From positions 58,193,546 to 58,257,545 of the forward strand of contig NC_080164.1 in the NCBI RefSeq assembly GCF_950295315.1: a stretch of 64,000 nucleotides of DNA, read 5' to 3'. Positions 11,645 to 23,731 of the stretch are shown here, piece by piece. How positions within the stretch are numbered: the stretch's first letter is position 1; the number at the start of each line of letters is the position of its first letter. The DNA is from Erinaceus europaeus. Lineage: Eukaryota; Chordata; Mammalia; Eulipotyphla; Erinaceidae. The notes under the pieces are model-generated. The model saw only the letters and a program-made list of their open reading frames with translations, ran no database searches and was not told the DNA's origin. Position numbers and translations under genes: made by a program.

Positions 11645-13074
11645 TTCTTCACAGATACTCCAATTTTAGTTTCCATCTTGGTCAGTTGTTTATAAAATCT
11701 TTAAGAATGGGCCACTAGGGACTAGACTCCAAGCAAAAGGTACCAGAACCAATACTTTGGGAGAAAATAGGTAAGAGTTGAGAGGGAGGCACACCTTAGT
11801 TTGGAGAATCATAATAATGTTTTTTTAAAACTCATGGTATCACTTTAATATGACCTGTTCTGCTATAGCCATAACCTAAAAAGTGAATTAAAAGATTTGC
11901 TTAGTTTTATTTCATTTACATTGGACCTCCTCATTTTGAAGCCTCAAGTTTCATAGGTTTTCTTTTGTGAAAGAACCAGGTTCTCATTAATCCCCTAACC
12001 TAGGTACAGTTGTGAAACAATAATCTGTAAAAAGAAATGTGAATCCAATCATCTTTTCCATGTAGCATACAAAACTACTATCCCTCTACCCTGGTAGCCC
12101 ACAGGTTGTTTTACCTTCACATACACATAGGCTGATGTATTCATAAGCAGTACCTTCCTATTTAAAGGAATGCTACCCTAAGATTAAGTGGTTCTTGGAA
12201 ATGCCAACAGCTGCTTTCCAGCCCCTTTGCATAAAAAGAGCTTTGTGCCATAGAAAAAGGTTCCTCTCTACCTTCTAAGCTTCATTTTATCCAATCGGCT
12301 CTTTTTCACATTGTTAGACATAGTGAATATAGCAAAGTTGGATTCAGAAGAGAACCTTAAGCGTTATCATAATGCTTAGAAGAAATGGCTTCACACTGTA
12401 TAATCTATCAAAGGTGTCAGATTTACAAAATGCAGATTTTCTGTCACATTTGGGCACTCTAAGCACTGTATCTTTTCACTAAGGTGCTGACTGCTGTTTT
12501 AATGAGGCCCTTTGGTGGCTGTAAAAAACTGAAAGAAGAGGATTAGAGGGGTTACCCTAGATATTGTCTATTTGTCTTACAAATTTCACACTAACTACCA
12601 ATTACATAGCCATAAACCTTTTGGCTACTTCAAGCTGTATGCCATATAATACATAAAAAAAATATGCTATGTTAACCTCTCCTATATTATACGCATAACT
12701 ACAGCCACTGATGCAAGTAACATATCTAATGAAGCCAATAATGAGGCTCTTTAAAAGTAGTCTTGTTATAGGAATAATATTAGAGCAGTTCAGTTAAGGG
12801 CTAAGGTCCATTATGGAATACTTCATATATACTTCGGTCCCAGATCTGGAAAGTTGCTGACACACTAATTCAGGCTCAAGAAGGGCATTAATCTTGCAAC
12901 CTTCTGCTTGTCATGCTTAATGGGACATCCTGCCTAGGTGAAATGAAACTGATATATTCAGGTAAACATAATTTAATAAGGAAAGATAAAAAGAAATAGA
13001 CTTCCAACATGACCCTAGGGAGATGAAAATATCTGCCATTTTAACTGAGAATCTAACTCATAAAAGGAAGTTAC
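11645..13074. other. Unique sequence, no gene seen
   Basis: AT-rich, non-repetitive DNA. No exon or repeat is recognised. Several short stretches (12200-12560) look non-random, but I cannot classify them. Confidence 0.5.
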
Positions 13075-13145
13075 ATTGTACTTGGTATAGGACTGTACAT
13101 AGTAGGTACTCGAAGCAGTATACTGAACTAAAGGATAAGTGAAAA
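13075..13145 (+). repeat. Possible L2/MIR 3'-end fragment
   Basis: The words ggactgtacatagtaggtac followed by tcgaagcagtatactgaac resemble the cacatagtaggtgctcaataaat terminus of L2 and MIR elements. It is short and diverged. Confidence 0.45.
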
Positions 13146-14183
13146 ATTAATCATGGTTCAAGTTTTGAGATGTTGTTGTTACCTGCCCCCCCATACACAC
13201 ATCAACTCCCTACTCCCTCTGCCTCCCCACCCCCACACTAAATTTCCTGCAATTAATTTTGTTGGCAGGGAATGATAATGCCAAACAGGGAAGGAAACTG
13301 TGTTCATCTTGGGGAAGAAGACACATATTAATGTGGGGTTAAGCATCTGAGTGTGAAATCAAGATCTGCAACAATACAGCATGAGATTTAAAAGGCAGGC
13401 ATGAATGTCAGTGAGTAACCATGCATCCTTTCATTTGCAATCATTCTTAAGTCTAATGAGCTTCCAAAATTTGTGTCAAGGTTTCAGATAATTTTGTAAA
13501 AGGCAGCTGTTGGAGAAAGTGGTGGTCCATCCTGCCAAATCAAGTATTCCTTCAGCCTCACACATGTGTGCATGTATGCATGTGAGTGTGTGCACACACA
13601 CACACAAACACACACATGCATACACAAAAGGTGGTGGGGCTCTGTCTTATTCTATGCCTAATTGATGATCTCTGACTGCTTGGACAGAAACAAGTCTAAA
13701 ATGGCCCCATATTTAAATATGATTATTCTTCATATTTAAATCAACTAAGTAACTTTGAGAATCAAGATATTTAATATTCTTAATATTCTTGGTGATAAAT
13801 CTTTGCTCCAAGTAACTGAATAGAGTTTGTCACCAGGACATTTGCCAAGTTTTCTTCGACTCAAAGATAAAATGAACATGACGTTTTTAGTCAAGGTATA
13901 AAAATTAGACACATGGAAAAAAATGACTCAAAAAACACAATCTGAAAACACTGCTTCCTCTGGTCCTTCTTTTAGCTATTATCAGGTAGGTTAAAATAAG
14001 GGTAGATGGACTATTTGGATAATAATGTATTTAAATCTATTGAGAGTTTGAATTATAAATGACAGTGGGTGCCCTTACCAATAAAATAATATGAAAAGAT
14101 CTGAATAATAGACATTCCTCAATTTTCTGTTACTGGACTATCTACAGTATGTCCTATCTAGACAAAAAAATTGCTACATATCA
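13146..14183. other. Unique sequence with a TG/CA palindrome
   Basis: No gene is seen. At 13563-13625 a TG-rich half (catgtgtgcatgtatgcatg) is followed by a CA-rich half ending acacatgcatacacaaaag, giving an imperfect inverted repeat of alternating purine and pyrimidine. Confidence 0.55.
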
Positions 14184-14350
14184 GGGAGTCAGGCTGTAGA
14201 GCAGCGGGTTAAGCGCAGGTGGCGCAAAGCACAAGGACAGGTATAAGGATCCCGGTTCGAACCCCTGCTCCCCACCTGCAGGGGAGTCGCTTCACAGGCG
14301 GTGAAGCAGGTCTGCAGGTGTCTATCTTTCTCTCCTCCTCTCTGTCTTTA
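14184..14350 (+). mobile_element. SINE (gcgggttaagcgca subfamily), 3'-shortened
   Basis: It begins gggagtcaggctgtag, with an A-box-like gtagagcagcgggttaagc and a near-perfect B box ggttcgaaccc (14254-14264). Then come cacctgcaggggagtcgctt and ggtgaagcaggtctgcaggt. It stops within the CT-rich zone, without the CAACAA block of longer copies. Its low divergence from other copies suggests a fairly young insertion. Confidence 0.9.
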
Positions 14351-14608
14351 ACCCCAGAAGATAGTCACTCAACTAATGCAGTTGAGTCAAGTGGGATATA
14401 TACAGGAAAAGTCAGTATCTGGAGCACCACAGATAACTTTTTATTCATATTGTTATTTTTGTCCAGATCTCTTAAGTGTCTCATCTGCAAAGTGTTGAAA
14501 AGAGTTAGTTATTCATTAAGTACTTTGCATAATCTTTATAAGTAGCACCATGGAAACCAAAAGTACTGTGCTACTTTGGTCTTCTCCCTGGTTGAACTGA
14601 AAAAAAAA

Positions 14609-15433
14609 GGAGAGTGGGAGAGTGGGAGAGAGAGGGAGAGGGAGAGAGAGAGAGGGAGAGGGAGAGAGGGAGAGGGAGAGAGGGAGAGGGAGAGGGAGAG
14701 AGGGAGAGGGAGAGGGAGAGGGAGAGAGGGAGAGGGAGAGGGAGAGGGAGAGAGGGAGAGGGAGAGGGAGAGGGAGAGGGAGAGAGGGAGAGAGGGAGAG
14801 AGAGGGAGAGGGAGAGGGAGAGAGGGAGTGGGAGAGAGGGAGAGGGAGAGAGGGAGAGGGAGAGGGAGAGAGGGAGTGGGAGAGAGGGAGAGGGAGAGAG
14901 GGAGAGGGAGAGGGAGAGAGGGAGTGGGAGAGAGGGAGAGGGAGAGAGGGAGAGGGAGAGAGGGAGAGGGAGAGGGAGAGGGAGAGGGAGAGGGAGAGGG
15001 AGAGAGGGAGTGGGAGAGAGGGAGAGGGAGAGAGGGAGAGGGAGAGGGAGAGAGGGAGTGGGAGAGAGGGAGAGGGAGAGAGGGAGAGGGAGAGGGAGAG
15101 AGGGAGTGGGAGAGAGGGAGAGGGAGAGAGGGAGAGGGAGAGGGAGAGAGGGAGTGGGAGAGAGGGAGAGGGAGAGAGGGAGAGGGAGAGAGGGAGAGGG
15201 AGAGGGAGAGGGAGAGGGAGAGGGAGAGGAGAGAGGGAGAGGGAGAGGGAGAGGGAGAGGAGAGAGGGAGAGGGAGAGAGGGAGAGGGAGAGAGGGAGTG
15301 GGAGAGAGGGAGAGGGAGAGAGGGAGAGAGGGATAGGGAGAGGGGGAGAGGGAGAGGGAGAGGGAGAGGGAGAGGGAGAGGGAGAGGGAGAGGGAGAGGG
15401 AGAGGGAGAGGGAGAGGGAGAGAGAGAGAGAGA
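14609..15433. repeat. 825-bp purine satellite, GGGAGA units with 48-bp higher-order period
   Basis: The plus strand is all purine except for T at diagnostic positions. The base unit is gggaga with gagagg variants. The marker ggagtgggag begins at 14825, 14873, 14921, 15007, 15055, 15103, 15151 and 15295. Steps are 48, 48, 86, 48, 48, 48 and 144, showing a 48-bp higher-order unit with one irregular step. All six reading frames stay open through it and give only Gly-Glu-Arg or Ser-Pro-Leu low-complexity text, so no protein is called. Copy number may be wrong in an assembly. Confidence 0.95.
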
Positions 15434-16229
15434 CAAAGGAAGCTTCCCATTCCATAATGAATTGAATGGGGAAGAAGGAAGACAGTTTTTATAAATGTTT
15501 CCCTTGTGATTACAGCTTTATCTTTGACCTTTTTGTCCCTAAATCAGACTTGGGGGTGCAATCTTGGAAGAAAGAGAAGAGCTTCCCCACATTCCCAATG
15601 CACACACAATAACTCCCATTGCTTAGAAGCTGTTTCCAGATATCAATCTGGAGCATTTGTTACAAGAGGTTTTGCTTTCCTTGTGTCTGTTTTTGGATTC
15701 CAGGCCCTTATTTCTTCCCTATGATGATGATGCACACTTTTTTCTAGACAGGTACACTGAGGTGCAAAAGGAAGAAAGTCCAAACTTTCTTAGTAGAAGT
15801 ACACAGCATCTGGAATCCATGGGCCCGATTCCCAGAAATATAAATTAAAATGAGAAAAAATAGTTGATGTTTCTAATCATTCTAATAAAGTTATCTAGAT
15901 CCTGCCAGATCATATTTTACACTAGGAGCTGTACTGTATTCTATATGGAATAGACTACACGAAACTGGATAAAAAATGTCACCTTAGGCACCTGAATTAA
16001 TAGTTCGGTTATGTACTCGGTTAAGTCTTTACTATAGATCAGCATAAGTGTGCTAGACAGACAATTCTTTAGAGCTAACATTTAAAAAAGGTGCCAAAGC
16101 CCCTTTGAGAGCTGCGTGAATTATCTAGATTCAGGGGGGAAAATTTTAAATACACAGTGCTTTTTACCCCCTCCCTTTCTTAGTTACACTGAATAAGTAA
16201 AATTACAGCAAAGTTGGCAAGAATAAATA
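15434..16229. other. Unique sequence
   Basis: No recognisable gene or repeat. Two overlapping short open frames (15506-15724 and 15657-15848) lack domain features. Confidence 0.5.
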
Positions 16230-17180
16230 CTTCCTCGGTTTTTCTAAAGCTGCAATTAATGATAATGAAGCTATACCTTATATGGCAAGAAATACAGTAT
16301 AAATTGGATAAGTAAGAAAAATGATCAGCCATTGTGTGCTTCCAATATAGTACATCAAGGTATCGCCACTGTGAGGCTATCTTTATTTTAAGCCATTAAA
16401 CAAAACAATATAAATCTGCAGGCAGGTGTTTCTTGTTGCAGAAGTATTGAAAGTTGTAATGCAAACAATCTAATTTTAGCATCTATGTAGAGTGTGAAGT
16501 AAATTTACTGATCATTGATGCATTGAGCATGGGAAGAAATAATCAGCAGGAGCTTTCAGTAAGATTATCCTATTAAAGCAGGAAGACTTCATGTGGTTGT
16601 TAAGGAAGTAGTCAAAAGCAGGTGATGGAAGTGGGGGTTTGACGACTCGTCAGTGGGCCCAGTGTACATGTTAAGTTGTTGTTTTCTGCTCAGCTAAGCA
16701 GCAGAGAATTGATATGTTAGCAATGAAGTGCAATGACAATTAAATTGTAACTGACCTACATGTTACCGTCATTACGCGTTCTCTTTTTTACTGCTTTCCC
16801 TCTTATTTAATCACACAGTATGGGGTTTTTATTAGGCTGTAATGTTAAAATCTTCATCCATTTAGCCATAAATGTGTGACTGGATATCTATCAGACTTCC
16901 TTGCACTATACAAACAAAGCCATTTTGCTGAATCACTGTTGACTTGTTTGTGGCCTAATTTAATGAGTGTAATAACTTACATTACTATCCAGTTAACATT
17001 TAGGAGCCCAGAAAAGACCTGCTAGCATGCAGTAAGCTACTGTATACATTCTCTATTCATATCACTCCCCTTTGCAGTAAATTTTATACAATAATATGCA
17101 CTGCTCATAACAGAAGCTCAGCTTCCATCAGCTAAGAGTAGCATTTTAGGAAGTTCCCTACATTTAGACTGAAATGCTTT
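16230..17180. other. Candidate conserved non-coding cluster
   Basis: About 950 bp with no SINE, LINE or microsatellite, rich in TAAT/ATTA words (gcaattaatgataatgaagc near 16251, tgacaattaaattgtaactg near 16734, cctaatttaatgagtgtaat near 16954). It holds isolated CpGs such as ttgacgactcgtcag (16638-16652) and cattacgcgttct. This texture is typical of deeply conserved enhancers near developmental genes. No coding frame is apparent. Confidence 0.45.
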
Positions 17181-17434
17181 TTATACACCAGAAGGAGCCA
17201 ATATGATTCCCTTTTTCTGTATACCAGAACAGCTATGTCTTAACCCCTTAAAAATAACACTCATGGGTTATAGCCTGCAGACTAAGATGACCTAGTCTTT
17301 AGTCATATTCCTTACAGATGTCTTAAGCCTCTCCCTACCCATCCTTTACCCTCTAACTCAGGAATGGAAAGCATTTACTTAAGGAAAGAGAAAGACAATG
17401 CAGTTAAACATACAGTCCTAGGGTAAAAATACAC

Positions 17435-17577
17435 GTGTGGCCTGGGAGGTGGCGCAGTGGATAAAGCACTGGGCTCTCAAGCATGAGTTCCTGAGTTCAG
17501 TTCCCAGTAGCACATTTACCAGAGTGATGTCTGGTTCTTTCTCTCTCTCATATCTTTCTATAAATAAATAATTAAAA
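17435..17577 (+). mobile_element. SINE (ctctcaagcatgag subfamily) with target duplication
   Basis: It carries cctgggaggtggcgcagtgg, gggctctcaagcatgagttc, a B-box-like gagttcagttccc and cagagtgatgtctggttctt, ending in an ataaataaat/A-rich tail. The 10-bp duplication aaaaatacac occurs at 17425-17434 and 17578-17587. Confidence 0.9.
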
Positions 17578-17587
17578 AAAAATACAC

Positions 17588-18953
17588 ATGCACGAATTCG
17601 ACAAATAAAATGGGTTGTGTCTGTTTATATTTGTGTGATTATGTTGCTGTGATCTTGAATTATGTACCATTTTTTATTTTTCCCTAAGAGAAGGGTACCC
17701 ATCCTCCCCCTCAAACTACACTTAGCTATATGTTATCATGTTAAATGTCTCCTCAACACAAATATACTGGAATTTATTTGTATTCCCATTGCATTATTAA
17801 AAAAGTCTTTATCACTTCCTATGTCTTAGATACTTAAATAGCATCTAAAAATTCATAGGGTCAGTAACGGCACCAAAAAAAACACAAAAGTCTTATTATT
17901 TCATACTAAAGCTGTGCAAAGATGACAAAAGTAAAGCTCTTTACTTGCTAGAAGTAATCATTATTTCAAAAGCATAATACACACACACACACACACACAT
18001 ATAGAGAGAGTTTACAATTTACAAACAAGCATTTTCACATCAAAGATTCGGAGCAGATGGACATCATTTTTTTCTTTCCAAATTCAGAACAATACCACTG
18101 CATTGTGTCAGGATTTAAGTCTTTAATTACTATTAGGCAATATCTCAGATTGACATTATTGCCTTAGATGTCTCTAATAATACTGTGTGAAGAAAATAAT
18201 AGATGGACTGCATACATTTAATATTTTTCAGTGAAATAAGACAAAGACAACCCTCAGGCCTCTTAAGTCATGGAAAAATGTATCATTCTGGTCATCTGGG
18301 AAATTACTTTGGTTCTCATAAATTACCAGCCAAGTAAATTTCTGAATATCCTAATTAGAACCTCTAACTCTGAAACTGTATCTTGATTCTCCCCTCCCCT
18401 CCAAAAAAAAGAATTGTATTGGAAAGCTTATATAAAATATGCTACTGGGTCTTGGAAACTAAGAGAGAAATGGAACAATAATATGATTTCCTTTTTCATT
18501 ATTACTTTTACACTAAATTCCAGAAACTGGGAATAAAAAGCCTTTCATAATATAAAAGATTGACATATTTGCTTTCATAAATTATATATTATGGTGAGGT
18601 ACATGAACCAAAATATGAACAAAATTATTATTAAGTACTATCCTAGAAACTACTAATACTAAGGAGAGAAAAGTAAAGTAGGAGGTGCTGGGAAAGACAG
18701 ATTTGCAGAAGGTAGATTTCATTTTGGGCAGTCATGGTAGACTGCACTAAGAAGACAATTTGAGTAAAGACATGAGAGAGATAATTTGGATATGTATATA
18801 AACATATAGTATATGAGAATCTAAATAAATGTTACAGTACCATAATGGTGTAGATTGATACGTAGCATGGTATATATTTAAAAGTATCATGTTGAATTTT
18901 ATTTCAACTGAAGAAAAGTTTAAAGAGAAAGTAGAAGAAAAATGTAAACTCTA
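17588..18953. other. Unique sequence with a CA microsatellite
   Basis: An AC run (17979-17999) runs into atatagagagag. The stretch 18650-18800 (aaggagagaaaag to gagtaaagacatgagagaga) faintly recalls an ancient mammalian repeat consensus, but I would not assign it. No gene is seen. Confidence 0.5.
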
Positions 18954-19140
18954 AGGGCCAGGTGCACAAGTTACCATGCACAAGGGCTTGGGTTCAAACT
19001 CCCAATCCCTACCTGTAAGGGGTAAGCTTTGAGAAAGGCAAATCAGGGCTGCTGGTGTTTCTCTTTCTCCCTCTTTATCTCTTCCTTCCATCTTGATTTC
19101 TCTCTGTCTTTATCCACTAAATAATAATGAAAAAAATAAT
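18954..19140 (+). mobile_element. SINE (cacctggttaagc subfamily), diverged
   Basis: It carries gggccaggtgcacaagttac, ccatgcacaagggcttgggt, the B-box-like gggttcaaactccc (18990-19003), cctacctgtaaggggtaagc and a long CT-rich body. It ends in a tatccactaaataataat tail. The A box is damaged. Confidence 0.8.
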
Positions 19141-19704
19141 GTGGCAACTAGATCAAACTTTATACAGAAACTGCCAGTTTAGTGATGCTTCGTTCTTTCC
19201 TGATGGTAGTTATCTGGTAAACCACATGGGACTTTTGCATGGGTAGGAATATGGGTCCTTTCTTCCCAGAACACTTATAGAATAGGGTAAAGGGATTGTT
19301 GTGTTTTTTTTTAAAATATATATATATATATGTGTGTGTCTGTGTATATACACATATATATAGTTGTTTGTTTTGGTTTGTTTGTGTCCTCACAAGGTGC
19401 TGCAGTATATGTACAAATTGTACCAACATTTGTGGCAGCCCTATATTCCAAATGTAAACAATGACAAAGTGCCTAGTCAAAGAAGTTGGAGTTACAACTT
19501 TATTTCAAGTGACCATTTTCTTCATGCTCTTGGTTAACTCCATTTTATATCATCTTAATTCTTGACAGATTTTATTTAAAAAATTCATCTAGGCACAGGT
19601 AATGCTGCTTATGTTTTACAATCCATTTTCTTCCCAACCACTAGAACTGAGTTACTTAAACAGCTTCAGCTTGGGATTATAGAATAAAGGTGGGAGTTAG
19701 AGAG
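19141..19704. other. Unique sequence with an AT/TG palindrome
   Basis: A TATA/TGTG run at 19314-19363 folds back on itself (atatatatgtgtgtgt against tatacacatatatata). A 106-codon minus-strand open frame (19160-19480) crosses it and has no family signature. Confidence 0.5.
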
Positions 19705-19870
19705 AAAAGTCAGAGGGTAAAACAAGTGCCCTGCCTTGTGAATGACCCAGGATGAAGTCCCTATACTACATGAGAGTACTATAATGCCATGGGGAAGTTC
19801 AAGTGCTATGGTTTCTCTTCCTCTATCTCTTTCGCTTTATTAGTAATAATAATAGTAATAAAATACATCC
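19705..19870 (+). mobile_element. SINE remnant (agctcacctggtagagc subfamily)
   Basis: It carries aaaacaagtgccctgccttg, then gacccaggatgaagtcccta, tgccatggggaagttcaagt, a CT-rich body and an AATAAT tail. The head is decayed; the arrangement matches copies at 27933 and 54122. Confidence 0.55.
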
Positions 19871-19914
19871 TGGAAGCAGTGACACTGTGCATTCATGAGG
19901 TCCTGGTTTTGCAT

Positions 19915-20065
19915 TAATTAATTTGAGGTTGTGAGCCATAAAGATTTAATACACAGCTCTGCCATTTACAAAATGCTTGGTTTGGGCCAATTTTTATTTT
20001 TATTTTTTATTTTTCTATCTTAATTTGTTTCCTTTTAGATTTGAAAAATTAAGATAATAGCTCTG
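19915..20065 (+). repeat. MIR SINE fragment
   Basis: The words cacagctctgccatttacaa, followed by tcttaatttgtttccttttagatttgaaaa-type text and aagataatagctct, follow the order of MIR (tctgccacttact, cctcagtttcctcatctg, ggataata). It is diverged and carries a T/A-rich internal expansion. Confidence 0.5.
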
Positions 20066-20675
20066 CTTTTCAAGATTTTTTTTTGAAAGGGTCCTAAATT
20101 TATCCTTCAATTTGTTTTTCCCCTCATTCTACCACTTGTCTACTGTCTGTAGGACATGTTCTGTTTCTTGGCCCAATGCCTTCTTCCCCTAATGACACTG
20201 CAGCTGTTTTTACAGTTTCATCTCTTGTCACCACTATCCTCTCACCCTATGTACCCCACTCTATTCATGTCCTTTTTGCATCCATAAAGGCAAGATTATT
20301 TTAATTTCCCCCAATAGTCTGTAAAACATTGCATCACTCTGTCTTTGCAAACTATCACCACTGCTTAGCATAGATACCTCTCCCCACAGTCTCTTTGGAA
20401 GAGACTATTTGTCTATACAGTTTGACTAAATTTTCATATAAATTAAATGAGGAAACACATGCTAAGTGCTCAAAAGCAGGTAGGAATCATTCAAAAATAT
20501 TAGTTCTCTATCCCCAGTGCCAATTTCTGCCACATAAAATTCAGTATGTTCCCTCATCGGTATAACTGTATTTCCATAGATCCTATTAAATTGTTTCTTT
20601 CATGTATACCTTATTTACTAGAGTACAAGATCATCACATATGTACCATACATTTGTCAACAAAGTGTGGAATTAA
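20066..20675. other. Unique sequence, slightly pyrimidine-rich
   Basis: There are C/T-rich stretches at 20100-20300, but no exon or repeat I can name. Confidence 0.45.
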
Positions 20676-20925
20676 AGGCCAAGGGTTGGATTACACGGGT
20701 TCATATCTCGGTTATATCATATAATTTATGTCTCTAGGTATTTTCCTTAAACTCTTTAATTCTTTTGTCTTCATTCTAAAAACAAAATGATAATAATAAT
20801 AACAGCAATAATGACAATGATTGCCTTATAGAAGAGTGTGAGGAGAAAATGGGTTGTTACATGGAACACAATCTGACACTTAGTGCTTATCAAAAGTGAG
20901 CAATTATCATCTTCATAACATATCA
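20676..20925 (+). repeat. MIR SINE, nearly full length
   Basis: In order: ggattacacgggttcatatc (B-box region), atataatttatgtctctagg, ttccttaaactctttaattc, tcattctaaaaacaaaatga, taataataata and gagaaaatgggttgttacat, then a tail-like cacttagtgct. This follows the MIR consensus from the tRNA-like head through the core. Confidence 0.65.
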
Positions 20926-21439
20926 CTATTATGATTATTGTTACTATTAACTAGAGTAACTAGCAAAGAGTCTGTTTATGTATTAGACATTCAGTAAATT
21001 TTATCTTAAATTTTTATCAAATCCTTTTAAAATTTGGAAATTGTCACTTAGGATAGCTTCCCAATTATAAGCTCAGTCCCCTTAAAGACATCTCCAGATG
21101 GCTGCGTGTGAAAGGATAACTCTCTAATTGGCCTGAATTCCCCCAAGTCAGCCATTTTCTCAGCACCATACTGAGGGCCTCAGGCCCTCTCACCCAGCTA
21201 CCTCATCTTCCTCCACCTCCTTCCACCAGAACTGGCCAGCCTCAGGGCAGCTGGCTTCTGTCAGCCTGTCCCACCAGCCACTGCCAAGGACGCTAGCCAG
21301 TCCTTTATTGGAGCCAGGTGGAGCTGGCAAAGCCAGCTGTTGTCCGCCTTGTGTTGCCTAGACTTGTGTATGCCAATCTTCTTCCTCCTTGGCTCTGAAT
21401 AATTCTCTGGCAACTTTGCTCTTTTCTGCAATCCCCCGG
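20926..21439. other. Unique sequence, locally GC-richer
   Basis: The part at 21160-21340 is C-rich (many ccac, cctc words). It carries two overlapping minus-strand open frames (21261-21637) without recognisable domains. It is neither a CpG island nor a defensible exon. Confidence 0.45.
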
Positions 21440-21960
21440 CATAGGGTCCCAATTCCTGGGATTTTCCTTGTGGGAATGGCACTGTTCAGAAACTGATAAT
21501 CCTATCATCCATTTATTTACATTCACTTGTTCGTTTTTCTGAAAGTAGATCAATGTAAATGAGACATGCCATTCTTTGCCTACAGAAATACATAGATTCA
21601 ATAAAACGGGAGGGAAGCATGCAAAACATCTAAACAAGCAACTTCTGAAGCTAGGCGCCTTATACTGAATCTTCTAATTCTAGGCACCTCTTCTAGGAAG
21701 TTTCCATTTGTAATTATACTGAGCCACAAGCTGATTGATCTCTCTGTAGAGGGGAAGTGGAAAAACAGAACTTAAGTGTTTTCAGCATTCAGCTCTCCTA
21801 ACGGCTATAGCCACGGCAAGCTTATCTGGCGAGAGCTAGCAGGAAGCCTATAACCGCTTCATCCCAACTCTCCAAATGCTGGCAACAATTAAATGAATTC
21901 TTAAGAAGAGAATCAAAAAGCAGGAGGCAAAATGAATGGCTTATACAAGTGCTGAGGAAG
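21440..21960. other. Possible conserved non-coding block
   Basis: Repeat-free and of mixed composition, with several CpGs retained (ctaacggctatagccacggc near 21799, tggcgagagctagc near 21828, ctaggcgcct near 21651). It could be regulatory. No reading frame is persuasive. Confidence 0.3.
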
Positions 21961-23522
21961 GAGAGGCTGTGTATTCAAGATGGAAAGAATATAAATACAC
22001 ACACATGCATATTATGTTACATATCTATAAAAACTTGAAATGTTATTTATTTTGAGAATATCCAGTCATTTCCATCTGTAGTAAGAATCCATAATAACAT
22101 TCTATGTTTATATAACTCTTTTCACCTCAAGAGATCCCAAATGCATTTCAGACAGCTCTATATACAAACACAGGCCAGGAGCCCCACCATCTCTGGAGCT
22201 GGTGGTGGGAATGAGGCAGAAAGCCTGTGCAGTTGAATACAGGGGATGGAAAAGCAGTAGGGGAGAGTTTAGGTAGGCAAGCTGGTCAGGGACAGCAGGG
22301 CAGACTCTACGTTTTTAAATCAGTGCCAAAAGTCTGAGTAACACCTCAAATTTTTATAGCAAATTATGAAGCAAAGCTGAAGAGAACTTCATGTATCTTC
22401 TGTGGAAGGAGCAAGGATGGTGTGGGGCAGAGCAAGTGTAGTGAAGGAGTGACTTTGGGGAGTAGAAATAAGTCTGAAATACAGATCACAGTTATACATT
22501 GATTACCCCCTGAATACACTTAAGAGGACACAAAAAGATTAATAATTGTTGATTCATTTACACTCCTGTTTAACTCACAGTCTGCTTTCCTAGAAAGGAT
22601 GGACTTAGTCACCTGGATGTTTATTTTTCTTCCACAGTTCAATCCTTAACATACTTGGTCTCATTAATTGCCATTAGAAGAAAAATGAGAAGACAATAGC
22701 AATGACTTACAGGCAGCCCCACTTTAGAAACTAAAGTTTGACAAGAGAGTATATGTCTACATGATATTAGCTTTCCAGAGCCACCAAAATCAATACACTG
22801 GACACTTCTGAGAAAATAAACCAGAAAATTGTTATCCCTGTCCAAGAAAACATTAGTGACAAAATGCCTAGTTATCATGATTGTACTCAAGACCCTTAAG
22901 GCATGCTGGTCTAAGCAAAAGATTTATTCTTGGGAAAGAAGTTAGAGGTGAAACGAAGAGAGTCCTACTGTGGGTCAAGAGGGGAAAAAAATGGGATTCT
23001 GTACAGATGTGATTTATCAACAGCACATGGGCACCTTCCATTATCACAGCACACTTGTACCTTTCTGTTAGCCCTCCAGTGCCTTATACTCCCCATGATG
23101 TTATGGTTTTCCTGCTGAGATACCCTATGCCAGAAAAGACTAATACCTGAGCACAGCAAGAAGCTCTGAACAGAATGCCATCTAATGTAAATTTTCCTAG
23201 GTGCTATGATCTCAGGGACTTCCACACAAACATTACAGAATACTTAAAGAAGGATATGGAGACACTGAACTCCTTGAGGACTTCCAATTGAAGTAGGAAC
23301 AGAATGTAGAAAATGTTTCTCATGATTTCTCTGTGGGACTGTGTTATCTAAAGGATTGTGAATGAAGAGGTGGCAAGGAGAGAAGACAACTCAGGCCACC
23401 ACATGATTTTTTGGGGGGGGGGCTCCCTTCCTCATACATATACTTCTAATTATCACAAAGCCTGGAAGAGCACTAATAAATGACAATTTAGCACATTGAG
23501 AGAATGGCACTTTATTTTTGAT
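21961..23522. other. Unique sequence, nothing assigned
   Basis: AT-rich, with a 9-10 nt G run near 23411. Short open frames at 22639-23225 on both strands overlap each other and show no domain. Confidence 0.5.
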
Positions 23523-23731
23523 ATTTTATTTATTTTTTATTTATTGGATAGAGACAGAGAGAGAAATTCAGAGTAGCAGGTGAGACAGAGTGGAGAGAGA
23601 AAGAGGGACACCTGCAACTCTGCTTCACTACATGTGAAGATTTGCCCTTCGAGATGGGGACCAGGGGCTTGACCCTGGATCTTTGGAAATTGTAACTTGT
23701 CCACTTTACAGAGTGTGCCACCACCTAACCC
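23523..23731 (-). mobile_element. SINE (cacctggttaagc subfamily), minus strand
   Basis: Read in reverse it has ggttaggtggtggcacactc, a damaged A box, the B-box-like gggtcaagcccctggtcccc (around 23660-23680), the tgaagcagagttgcaggtgt block, a CT-rich body and ccaataaataaaaaat as tail. On the plus strand the marks are tttattggatagagacagag and gtgccaccacctaaccc. Confidence 0.85.

Noticed and set aside
14825..15305. Regular 48-bp period could suggest a CRISPR-like or coding minisatellite array
   Set aside because: There are no unique spacers. Every unit is a variant of the same purine repeat, in a mammalian context.
14516..15494. Seven overlapping open frames of 240-306 codons on both strands
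   Set aside because: They exist only because the GGGAGA repeat contains no stop in any frame. The translations are Ser-Pro-Leu or Gly-Glu-Arg low complexity with no domain.
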